From contig CAZHAK010000006.1 in assembly GCA_964530625.1 (NCBI GenBank), positions 62,001-126,000 of the forward strand: a DNA stretch of 64,000 nucleotides, in the 5' to 3' direction. The DNA is from JABWCQ01 sp964530625 (GTDB taxonomy: Bacteria > Electryoneota > RPQS01). Positions 8,694-15,818 of the stretch are shown here, one piece after another. The first letter of the stretch is position 1, and the number at the start of each line of letters is the position of its first letter. The notes beneath the pieces were generated by a model. It did not search any database and was not told the DNA's origin. It saw only the letters and a list, made by a program, of their open reading frames with translations. The position numbers were made by a program, and so were the translations under genes.

Positions 8694-9104
8694 ATGGCTA
8701 CTACGTTTCACGTCGAGCTGATTACTCCCGAAAAACATCTGCTGGCCGCCGAAGTCGTGCACGTGCGCGCCCCCGGCTCAGCCGGTGAATTCGGTATTCT
8801 CGCCAATCACTCGCCCATGGTCGCGGGTCTCGATGCGGGCAGATTGCAGATTGATTTTCCCGGACACAGAGAAGAATTCGCTATCGGCGGAGGCTACTTC
8901 ACCGTCGAAAACAACAAGGCAATCATCTTAGCCGAAACCTGTTTTCGAAAAAGCGAAATTGACATCGAGTCTGCAAAAAAAAACAAACTTGAGGCGCACA
9001 AGCGAATAGAGTCGGCCAACTCAGCCGCCGACCGCGAAGAAGCCCAAGCAGCTTTCAAACGCTACGCAGCCTTAGTTCATGTAGCAGAACAAAAAGGCGA
9101 TTAA
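8694..9104 (+). CDS. atpC: ATP synthase F1 subunit epsilon
   Basis: Epsilon sits at the foot of the rotor and can inhibit ATP hydrolysis. The 136-residue protein has the family N-terminal beta-sandwich (FHVELITPEKHLLAAEVVHV, then GSAGEFGILANHSPMVAGL) and a two-helix C-terminal domain (residues about 95-136), so the inhibitory arm is present. It is the last gene of the cluster; a palindrome and a strong terminator follow. Confidence 0.96.
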   Translation: MATTFHVELITPEKHLLAAEVVHVRAPGSAGEFGILANHSPMVAGLDAGRLQIDFPGHREEFAIGGGYFTVENNKAIILAETCFRKSEIDIESAKKNKLEAHKRIESANSAADREEAQAAFKRYAALVHVAEQKGD

Positions 9105-9111
9105 ACTGTAG

Positions 9112-9131
9112 GGGCGGATGGCAATCCGCCC
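9112..9131. repeat. REP-like palindrome
   Basis: GGGCGGAT (9112-9119) and ATCCGCCC (9124-9131) form a perfect 8-bp stem with a 4-base loop directly after atpC, preceded by CTGTAG. This has the form of the GTAGGGGCG-type intergenic palindromes common in many bacterial genomes. It could protect the 3' end of the atp mRNA. Confidence 0.55.
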
Positions 9132-9156
9132 GCCACCCCGCCCGTACAAGAGATAC

Positions 9157-9189
9157 AAAAAGGTCGAGCAAATCCGCTCGACCTTTTTG
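9157..9189. terminator. Bidirectional intrinsic terminator
   Basis: AAAAAGGTCGAGC (9157-9169), loop AAATCC, then GCTCGACCTTTTTG. The stem is perfect and has an A-run on one side and a T-run on the other, so it can end both the atp transcript (+) and the minus-strand pair that converges from 9296. Confidence 0.93.
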
Positions 9190-9295
9190 TTATTCTTACT
9201 ATTCGCTCTTCATTTCCAAAACCCATACCGCTCCGCGCCATACCGGTCATATTCCATCAACTATCTGACCGCTTGCAAAAACACCTCAGCGCGAG

Positions 9296-10255
9296 CTACC
9301 ATCTGTACCTCTCTCCGTCGTGGTCTTCAAGCAATCTTTTCGCAAGGTAGCGAATGAATAGACGTTCAATTGGTTCTATTTCCTTTGTTGTATCAGGAAG
9401 TAGTGGATCCTTGAATCCGTCAAGATAAAAGAGCGCCGAGTCCATTGCTGCAACTCCTTGCAAGCTGTCACCCGAATCAAAGAGGAGATTGCCTCTTTCC
9501 CACCAAGCAGGCACGCTTTTGGGAAAATAACCTAGAGCTTCATCTACCCAAGTGATGGCTTTGTTGTAGTCGTGCTCTATCATTGCGCGCTGCGCACAGC
9601 CGATGTATGCGTTTACGCTGTCCTGAGCGTCTTGCGCGGTGAAATAAGTGAATTCCATTCCCGATTCGAGTACATTTATGTTTGTTGGCGCATTTTCCGT
9701 TAATCCTGCGGAAAGCACCCACTGTCCCTCGGGAAAACCCCAGACATTTAAATACATTGTATATTCAAATCTCTTCGCGGGAAAACTGTCAGGCGGAGCT
9801 TGTGCCAATGTCCGTCCTAGCCAAACCCAGCGACGCACACTGTAGCTCAACTCTGTAGAGTCAATACTGGGAGAATCAGTTGCGATGTTTGAGTAGATAT
9901 TGAAAAGTCGAGGCGCTACCCAGATTTCTGGATTCTTCTCCCAGAAAACATCATGATATGAATGGTTCATAAACTTGATCTGAAGTACCAAAGTGTCGTT
10001 AAGTCCCTTGCAAAGGTTTGATGGTCTTGGATAATTTCTTTCGTGAAGCACTTGCAAAGCTGTGCTTTCACCGATGTTCATTATGCTGTCAACAGGAAAT
10101 TCAATGAAACCTAGCGACTGGTACCATCCATGTGATTGTTGTACCGAAACGAAATAGCTTGTTACTGTTGGAACCCCGTCAAGAACTACAGTTGCGGTTG
10201 AAGCTGTTACTATCACCAATAGAGCGAAATGGCAATGTCTGAATCTGTTACTCAT
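9296..10255 (-). CDS. Secreted protein with C-terminal TPR motif, unknown function
   Basis: The 319-residue product is not recognised. It begins with a short Arg-containing N-region and a hydrophobic stretch (HFALLVIVTASTATVV), a likely signal peptide or membrane anchor. The middle is predicted beta-rich. Residues about 210-270 form a TPR-like pair (AMIEHDYNKAITWVDEALGY, then VPAWWERGNLLFDSGDSL). It starts at ATG 10255 with AAGGGA upstream and follows the metallopeptidase gene by only nine bases, so the two are one transcript and may act together. Confidence 0.6.
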   Translation of the reverse strand: MSNRFRHCHFALLVIVTASTATVVLDGVPTVTSYFVSVQQSHGWYQSLGFIEFPVDSIMNIGESTALQVLHERNYPRPSNLCKGLNDTLVLQIKFMNHSYHDVFWEKNPEIWVAPRLFNIYSNIATDSPSIDSTELSYSVRRWVWLGRTLAQAPPDSFPAKRFEYTMYLNVWGFPEGQWVLSAGLTENAPTNINVLESGMEFTYFTAQDAQDSVNAYIGCAQRAMIEHDYNKAITWVDEALGYFPKSVPAWWERGNLLFDSGDSLQGVAAMDSALFYLDGFKDPLLPDTTKEIEPIERLFIRYLAKRLLEDHDGERYRW

Positions 10256-10264
10256 TTGAGTCCC

Positions 10265-12565
10265 TTATCTGTCAGTAGTTGAAAAGCGAGAGCTATCTTG
10301 AGATGAGAAAGCTGGAAGCCTCGGGTGAATTCCAAGGCTATCATGCTCGCTCCCGCGATACCGACTCATAATATGGTCCTGCGGTTCAGTGCTAAGTGCA
10401 TGAATCAAACCGATGCCATGTCCAATTTCATGCGCTATGTTTACTCGAAGACCTTCCGTTATGTCTTCAACCCAATCTTCCAAGAATGTTGGATTTAACG
10501 TATCATTGTATCGGTCATAATTGAGAAAAACATATTGCCAAGCTTGGTAGTTCATCACAATTCTGTTGGTAAAGCGGGGTGTAGTTGCACTATTTTCTAC
10601 GCCTTGATCAGTGAATACCAATCGCTTAGGCTTAAGCCAACCAAAATAGTTGTTATGTACATCTTCGCCGACTGTCCACGGCCAGATACTCAAAACTTGC
10701 GCAGAAGAAATATTCGAATCCATGGGAATGGAGTCCATTGGTATGAACAGAGGTGGGCAAAGCAAGTAGTGACTATGTCTGTTAAAACTAACAGATTTGT
10801 CGGAACGATTACGTGCACGGAGATTGCTACTTTGAGCGCCGTGTAGAACCGTATAGTCTGTAACACGAAAGTCTATCGTATCATTCAAATTTTGAATGTA
10901 TCCAGGGGCAATTTCACCAAAAAATTCTGGAATCAAAAGATTTGAATTAAGCGCCGGGTGAAAATAGAGAAAAACGTCCTTAATTGTAGGATTGCACCGT
11001 ACATGCAAGTGAGGATTCGGGTCGTTTGGATGGCTTTCTTCTTCAGAAACCCAAAAACCTCGATACTCCTCAAAATTTAGAAGATCGTCGCCGTCGAATG
11101 CTCTTCCGCGCATGTAATAGTCGTCATCCTCCCACTTCATCGTGGCCGAATTCAGTGAGTCCGGATGCATAAACGGCCAATGCTTCCGCAACCCCGAGTT
11201 CGGGTACACCTTCTCTTCCCATGCGTCCGCAAGATAGTCGCCCGTGTTATGCGTGTACTGATCGTAGCCATCCTCATCGCGGGGAACAGAAATGTATCCT
11301 GTCTTCTCTCCAAGAGATGTCGTGTACACCATGAAATTGGTTTTTCCGCTGCCCTCGACGAAGGGAGTAACCATACAGTGCGCCGCGTAGTCTCTTGCTA
11401 CTAATTCCAATGTGTGGCTTCCTGTTACAGGTTGGCGGGTTCGAGCGATGATTGTCTTGCGCGACCGTTTGATTCGCGTTCCATAGAGATTTCGCGCACG
11501 TAGTGTATCAGGCAGATGGCGCCAACCCTGCTCGCTGAACATATCTCTTGTGTCCACGGCAGTCAGCGTGTCAATCACTTTTACGTCGTACAACTCTGGA
11601 TGCGCAAGCCAAAAATCAAAATCAAACTCCAATCCGTCGCTGTTCTGTGGTGTAATCTTCTTAAACCAAGCTCCAGTATGCCACGGCAACCGAGCTGATG
11701 GAGCAGGATAATTCATCGCTTCTCCTTGCCACGCAGTAATATCCCAGATCACGAATGTGAAATGATGGTCAGCGCCCTCAATTTCAGACGTTAGCGCGAA
11801 CTTCAACCCAACGGTGTCTCCCGGTTCAGGAAGCCAGTCTTTGCCTGTCGTATCACCCGGAGCAATCCAATCAACAAACTCAATCCCCGGCGACAGCGGC
11901 GGCTCAGGTTCCGGCGTTGGAACGTTTATGTCACGGTGTTCAAGAAGATGAATTTGCCACAACGAGTTTCCAGCAAAATAATCGTTCAGGTTCGTAAACT
12001 CATCAATACGCGGGGCAGTCCTGCCACCACAGAAATTGGCGGGTCTGTCTCGCACATATAGTCTATCCCAGCTTGCTTCATCGGCCACCAGGTAGAGCCG
12101 GATATCTCCTTGAGGCATTGGCACATAGATTGTCCCGGATGACCTCCAGTGCGTTTCGAAAATGTAAAATGTATCAGAGTCAATGACAGCAAAGTTTATT
12201 GTGTCTGTGCCGCCATAGTCATAGCAGGTTCCGAAATCGCATGGCCATCGGTTGCCGCTCTCGTTCTCCATCCAGTCATTATAAACCGGTTCGATGTTTC
12301 CCGGTCCTGTGCTGTCTATGTACGCCCAAGCCAAATGCAACGCGCCGATGAAATCCCACCCGCCCGGAAACACATCCGGCACATACCACCCACTCGAGTC
12401 AATATCAGACCACTCAATGGCATAACTGACGCGAACTGAATGGATTACACCTGAACCGTTGTCAAAACTCCCCGTAGTCACTGAAAAATCAGAAGACGTC
12501 ACAGTGACATCGCCGAGAGCGAAAGCTCCCTGTGCGAAAACGATAAGTGCAAAAAAAAACAACAC
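10265..12565 (-). CDS. Large secreted metzincin-type zinc metallopeptidase-like protein
   Basis: The 766-residue protein has an N-terminal signal-like segment (FFFALIVFAQGAFA) and, near its C-terminus at about residues 712-723, the zinc motif HEIGHGIGLIHA (HExxHxxGxxH), followed by HIMSRYRG, a probable Met-turn. This arrangement is that of metzincins (matrixin/archaemetzincin-like), with three His ligands and the catalytic Glu. The roughly 700 preceding residues are unrecognised beta-rich sequence. The in-frame start is GTG at 12565; an ATG at 12569 with AAGGGG upstream is better placed but lies in another frame across a nine-T tract (see findings). The substrate is unknown. Confidence 0.75.
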   Translation of the reverse strand: MLFFFALIVFAQGAFALGDVTVTSSDFSVTTGSFDNGSGVIHSVRVSYAIEWSDIDSSGWYVPDVFPGGWDFIGALHLAWAYIDSTGPGNIEPVYNDWMENESGNRWPCDFGTCYDYGGTDTINFAVIDSDTFYIFETHWRSSGTIYVPMPQGDIRLYLVADEASWDRLYVRDRPANFCGGRTAPRIDEFTNLNDYFAGNSLWQIHLLEHRDINVPTPEPEPPLSPGIEFVDWIAPGDTTGKDWLPEPGDTVGLKFALTSEIEGADHHFTFVIWDITAWQGEAMNYPAPSARLPWHTGAWFKKITPQNSDGLEFDFDFWLAHPELYDVKVIDTLTAVDTRDMFSEQGWRHLPDTLRARNLYGTRIKRSRKTIIARTRQPVTGSHTLELVARDYAAHCMVTPFVEGSGKTNFMVYTTSLGEKTGYISVPRDEDGYDQYTHNTGDYLADAWEEKVYPNSGLRKHWPFMHPDSLNSATMKWEDDDYYMRGRAFDGDDLLNFEEYRGFWVSEEESHPNDPNPHLHVRCNPTIKDVFLYFHPALNSNLLIPEFFGEIAPGYIQNLNDTIDFRVTDYTVLHGAQSSNLRARNRSDKSVSFNRHSHYLLCPPLFIPMDSIPMDSNISSAQVLSIWPWTVGEDVHNNYFGWLKPKRLVFTDQGVENSATTPRFTNRIVMNYQAWQYVFLNYDRYNDTLNPTFLEDWVEDITEGLRVNIAHEIGHGIGLIHALSTEPQDHIMSRYRGSEHDSLGIHPRLPAFSSQDSSRFSTTDR

Positions 12566-12620
12566 TCATGAAATTTCCCCTTGTGTTTACTATACATTGC
12601 TATAGAATTGCGACAAAGTC

Positions 12621-12642
12621 AAGAATCTTACGTGAGATTCTT
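12621..12642. promoter_or_regulatory. Perfect palindrome in a divergent promoter region
   Basis: AAGAATCT (12621-12628), TACGTG, AGATTCTT (12635-12642): perfect 8-bp arms between two divergently transcribed genes. It is suited to binding a dimeric regulator controlling both directions. It could also be a small hairpin terminator, but neither flanking gene reads toward it. Confidence 0.55.
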
Positions 12643-12655
12643 TAAAAACTACTAT
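12628..12655 (+). promoter_or_regulatory. Possible sigma-70 promoter for the 12723 gene
   Basis: TTACGT, 16 bases, TACTAT. The -35 box overlaps the right arm of the palindrome at 12621-12642, so a protein bound there would interfere with the promoter. Both boxes match consensus at four of six positions or thereabouts. Confidence 0.4.
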
Positions 12656-12722
12656 CCTGCCACTTGTCCCCCCGGCACACCTCTTGCCAAATACAGAGTA
12701 GCTAACTCAGGAGAGTCTTTCC

Positions 12723-14729
12723 GTGCGCTACTCAATTACGATGTCTATCGCTTGTCTTTGTATGTTTTTCGCCGTGTCAACCGCACAGGCCGCGTCTGAA
12801 TTGCAACAACAATTGCAAACTGCAAGACTCCTGCTCGATCAGCCCGCGCCGGATGTCTCGCAACTCAAACTGCTCAGTCACGATCTGAAAGCGTTCGCGT
12901 TGAATAGTAACGACGCGCGCTGGCAGGATTCGACCTGCAAAACCATCGCGCTAATCGAGCAGATCATGGCAAAAAATCCCACGGGTCATCAATGGGCGCT
13001 GACTCTCTGTACGACTGACCCGCAAGCTCCGTGGATGAAATACGCGCTGCCCTTCGTCTGGCCTGAGCAGGGAAATCCAAGCGAACAACTTGAAGTCGCG
13101 GACAAACTCCTCGACATGACCGGAAAAAATCCGCGCGAGCCGTGGGCCAATGAATTCAAAGCAACTCTCTTTCGCGCCTATTCGGCGGAACATTTCTGGC
13201 AGCCCGCCTCGTTTCTTGGACTGGAGTTGTTGCGTGACAATTACGATTTGACCGCGTCCGATCAACTCACTTTAGCAAATACTCTCCTGCGCTCAAACCG
13301 CGAAGAAAATGCCCGCGCCGTGCTCTTTACCTTGAGCAACAACACCGCGCCCAACACTCCGCAAGCTCTCCGCGCAAGCGTGGAACTCGGTTTGATCGAG
13401 CAAGTCCTGCATCGCGACATCCGAGCCAAACAGGAGTTCGAGCAAGCCTGGTTTGTCTGGGAAAAGCAACGCAAGCGCCAGGGCTTCGAAGACCCTCTCG
13501 TCGCCAATGCCGCCGCGCGAGCGCGTTGGGAACTCTTGCAATTTGAGTTTGCGGCTCTGGAAAAGAAACTCCAAGTCTCACTCGAATGGAGCGCCAAGGA
13601 AGCCGCGCGCTGGTGCAATGATCTCGAAAACAGCACCCGCGAATTGACGACCATCGCGCCGTCCTACGAATCCGCCATATCAGTGATGACCGGAAAACTG
13701 CATCGTCTCGAAGGCGATGCTCTGCTTCGTTTGGGAATGTATTCCAGCCGACCGGAAGACTTGGCCGGTCGCGACAAACTGCTCGCGCAAGCACTTTCGG
13801 CTTACAATTCCGCAGCTGATTTGTTTGTTCTTACAGCCTCGAGAAACGATCTGAGTCTTCCCGACCTTGCGCCTGATCACTGGTCGTCACATTCCGTTGA
13901 CTTCCAGTTTGAATCACGACAACTCGCCTATGACCTTTACGTTCACGCGGCCAACCAGCTTGAGGCTTGGTCTGAAGCGTCGTGGCAAAAGACTCCGCTG
14001 CGGAGTTTCGGGCAGAACGGTTACACTCCTCGATTTGACGCGATTGTGAAAGACGCTTTTCCCGTACTGCAAAAATGCGTCGAGTACAGAACGCTCGCGC
14101 TGCGCTACGCTCGTTTGCATCCGGATATTCTCGATGCCGACCGCTCGATTACATCGCTCTACTCTGACTTACTGAAGCCGATTTCCGAATTGCGAAAACT
14201 TTGTGGAAGTCAGTGGCAATCCGTTTCGGCCAACGCGACGCAAATTTCCCGGACGCTGAACGCCACTTCAAACCCTGATGCTGTGGTCTCGATGACGGAG
14301 AATTTAGAATTGCAAATCGTCGAAGCGAGCAAGCTGGCAAAGGAGTCGTCGTCCGCTTTGAACAAATTGGTTTCGCAGGTTTTGGCGGCCACGTCGGATC
14401 GGGATTCACTCTCGATTTTGGCTGAGCATAAACTTGCGATGGATCGTGAGTACGCGGCGATGAACCGCTCGCTTCACGAATCGCTCAACATCGCGACGAA
14501 TCATTTGAGTCGCCGTGAGCCTGCCGCGGCGGCATTACGCTCGAAACTTTACAAGCTCGGCACGCGCGCGGCGGACGCGGAAATGCAAACGCTTGAGGCC
14601 GGACATTCGTGGGCCGAAGCGAACGGCTATTTGGCGGCGGGTGGAAAAGAACTGTACGCTCGATTGGCTGAGCGTGATCCGGCGAAGTATCCGCTGAGAG
14701 GAGCGGTGCTGCAGGCGGGGCGAAAGTAA
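12723..14729 (+). CDS. Secreted alpha-helical repeat protein, unknown function
   Basis: The 668-residue protein starts at GTG 12723 (AGGAGAG at 12710-12716) and has a clear signal peptide (MRYSITMSIACLCMFFAVST, cleavage after AQA). The rest is almost entirely helical, with TPR-like pairs around residues 150-260 (for example LTLANTLLRSNREENARAVL) and long coiled-coil-prone helices in the C-terminal third (about 500-620). It is rich in Ala, Leu and Trp. No catalytic motif is visible. It may be a periplasmic scaffold. A tandem 7-bp repeat and a terminator follow. Confidence 0.6.
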   Translation: MRYSITMSIACLCMFFAVSTAQAASELQQQLQTARLLLDQPAPDVSQLKLLSHDLKAFALNSNDARWQDSTCKTIALIEQIMAKNPTGHQWALTLCTTDPQAPWMKYALPFVWPEQGNPSEQLEVADKLLDMTGKNPREPWANEFKATLFRAYSAEHFWQPASFLGLELLRDNYDLTASDQLTLANTLLRSNREENARAVLFTLSNNTAPNTPQALRASVELGLIEQVLHRDIRAKQEFEQAWFVWEKQRKRQGFEDPLVANAAARARWELLQFEFAALEKKLQVSLEWSAKEAARWCNDLENSTRELTTIAPSYESAISVMTGKLHRLEGDALLRLGMYSSRPEDLAGRDKLLAQALSAYNSAADLFVLTASRNDLSLPDLAPDHWSSHSVDFQFESRQLAYDLYVHAANQLEAWSEASWQKTPLRSFGQNGYTPRFDAIVKDAFPVLQKCVEYRTLALRYARLHPDILDADRSITSLYSDLLKPISELRKLCGSQWQSVSANATQISRTLNATSNPDAVVSMTENLELQIVEASKLAKESSSALNKLVSQVLAATSDRDSLSILAEHKLAMDREYAAMNRSLHESLNIATNHLSRREPAAAALRSKLYKLGTRAADAEMQTLEAGHSWAEANGYLAAGGKELYARLAERDPAKYPLRGAVLQAGRK

Positions 14730-14733
14730 GGCA

Positions 14734-14761
14734 AAGTCAGAAGTCAGAAATCAGAAGTCAG
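14734..14761. repeat. Tandem 7-bp repeat, four copies
   Basis: AAGTCAG occurs at 14734, 14741 and 14755, with the variant AAATCAG at 14748. It lies between a stop codon and a terminator and is noncoding. Confidence 0.85.
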
Positions 14762-14762
14762 A

Positions 14763-14790
14763 AGGCGGCGATCTTATCGTCGCCTTTTTT
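14763..14790 (+). terminator. Intrinsic terminator
   Basis: AGGCGGCGAT (14763-14772), loop CTT, ATCGTCGCCT with a run of six T. The 10-bp stem has one G-T pair. It ends the transcript of the helical-repeat protein gene. Confidence 0.9.
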
Positions 14791-14826
14791 CTTGCAAGTC
14801 AGGCGGAAGTTCTGTAGTTTTTTGGA

Positions 14827-15204
14827 ATGAAGAACTTACTGCTTGTGTTTGTCGGGGGAGGGGTTGGGTCGGCGTTGCGGTATGCGATGTCGGGATTGGT
14901 GTATCGGCTGACGTCGCTGGGATTTCCTTACGGGACGGTGGTGGTGAATGTCGCGGGCTGTTTTGCGATCGGATTTTTAATGACCGCTCTGGCCGCGCGC
15001 TTCGACGACTCTCCCGCGCTGAAGGTGTTCTTGACGATTGGACTACTGGGCGGCTTCACGACGTATTCGTCGTTCAGCTACGAGACGATTGCGCTGATTC
15101 AGGAGGCGAAGATGGGCGCGGCGATGGCGAACGTTTTCGTTACGCTCGCGGGATGTTTGGCGGGGACGTGGGTTGGGCTTGGAGTCGGAAGGAGTTTTGG
15201 TTAA
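14827..15204 (+). CDS. crcB: Fluoride channel CrcB/FluC
   Basis: FluC forms a dual-topology dimer that exports fluoride. The 125-residue protein has four membrane segments and the family motifs GGGVGSALRYA near the N-terminus, NVAGCFAIGFL in the second segment, and GLLGGFTTYSSFSYET with the polar track residues in the third. It is a single gene, consistent with a homodimeric type. No fluoride riboswitch could be recognised in the short upstream region. Confidence 0.95.
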   Translation: MKNLLLVFVGGGVGSALRYAMSGLVYRLTSLGFPYGTVVVNVAGCFAIGFLMTALAARFDDSPALKVFLTIGLLGGFTTYSSFSYETIALIQEAKMGAAMANVFVTLAGCLAGTWVGLGVGRSFG

Positions 15205-15261
15205 GCAGAACTCAGAGTAGGTATGAGGTAAGAGGTATGAGGTATGAACCGGGAGGGGCCC

Positions 15262-15303
15262 CTTCGCTTCGCACAGGGCAGGCTCTTCACTTCGTTCAGG
15301 ATG
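15262..15303. repeat. CTTCGCTTCG-type intergenic repeat
   Basis: CTTCGCTTCGCACAGGGCAG and CTCTTCACTTCGTTCAGGAT are adjacent imperfect copies of the same roughly 20-base unit (CTTCRCTTCG...CAGGR). Sequences of this form recur in intergenic regions of many uncultured bacteria. It is present once in this window. Confidence 0.5.
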
Positions 15304-15338
15304 ACGACGCAAGAGAGTTTTGTGGATTTGCTTGGGAG

Positions 15339-15379
15339 TTTGACCCCCCTTTTATCCCCCCGGAGGACCGGGGGGAAAT
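15339..15379. repeat. C/G-rich palindromic repeat, family B, copy 1
   Basis: A GACCCCCC block, then ATCCCCCCGGAGGACCGGGG and GGAAAT: a self-complementary CCCCCCGG / CCGGGGGG structure. It matches 19681-19720 at all positions except one T in a T-run. It lies downstream of crcB and has no T-tail. Confidence 0.85.
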
Positions 15380-15687
15380 GAGAGTGCGGTGTTTGCTAAA
15401 ATAGGGCTTCGTTTTCACCCGTTCTGAGCTACTTGAAGTTACTAGCACAACAATGTTCTTGCTGAGTCCCCTTTGCGCTCCTTTCAGGCCGGTCACGGTT
15501 GATCAGTCCGCCGGGTTCCTCCGGGAGGGCTTTGGTTGGTTGGCTGTGCATAATATGCGACATCTTTAGGTCGTTGTCAAGCGATATTTTTGTTTTATTG
15601 AGCTTAGTAAACGTTTGTTCAGGTTGGAGTTGGGGGGATGGAGGGGGAAGTGGGGAGGCGAGGGTGCACTTTGATGGTTTTGGGAAC

Positions 15688-15716
15688 TTGACAAAGCGAC
15701 TATTAGTTTATATATT
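15688..15716 (+). promoter_or_regulatory. Strong sigma-70 promoter for the HD island
   Basis: TTGACA (15688-15693), a 17-base spacer, TATATT (15711-15716). This is close to consensus and is placed about 100 bases upstream of the HD-domain gene. Confidence 0.85.
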
Positions 15717-15717
15717 T

Positions 15718-15741
15718 GAACAAATGTTCTTAATCGATTAA
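15718..15741. promoter_or_regulatory. Two abutting palindromes at the transcription start
   Basis: GAACAAATGTTC (15718-15729; arms GAACA/TGTTC) and TTAATCGATTAA (15730-15741; perfect) lie directly downstream of the -10 box, where a bound repressor would block initiation. No regulator gene is adjacent other than the small partner protein at 17153. Confidence 0.5.
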
Positions 15742-15818
15742 TCAAAATGTGTATAACCTGTTGATAAAATTAGGGCGATTTCGGATATTATGTGTGAAGT
15801 GCTGAAAACTCTTTTTCT

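Larger units (their letters stand above)
15205..15687. other. Noncoding, repeat-rich spacer
   Basis: About 480 bases with no supported gene. It contains GGTATGAGG-type microrepeats (15219-15247), a CTTCGCTTCGC...CTTCACTTCG block (15262-15298), the C/G-rich palindromic repeat at 15339-15379, and a CCTCCGGGAGGGC stem near 15518-15530. The composition drifts to AT-rich from about 15540 toward the promoter of the next gene. Confidence 0.7.

Noticed and set aside
9118..9357. 79-residue + open frame after atpC
   Set aside because: It contains the whole REP-like palindrome and the bidirectional terminator, and overlaps the end of the minus-strand gene at 9296.
14791..14826. Fluoride riboswitch upstream of crcB
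   Set aside because: Only about 36 bases separate the previous terminator from crcB, too short for the riboswitch, and no matching motif is visible.
15499..15741. 80-residue + open frame in the repeat-rich spacer
   Set aside because: It runs through the promoter of the HD gene, has no ribosome-binding site and has low-complexity Gly/Trp-rich sequence.
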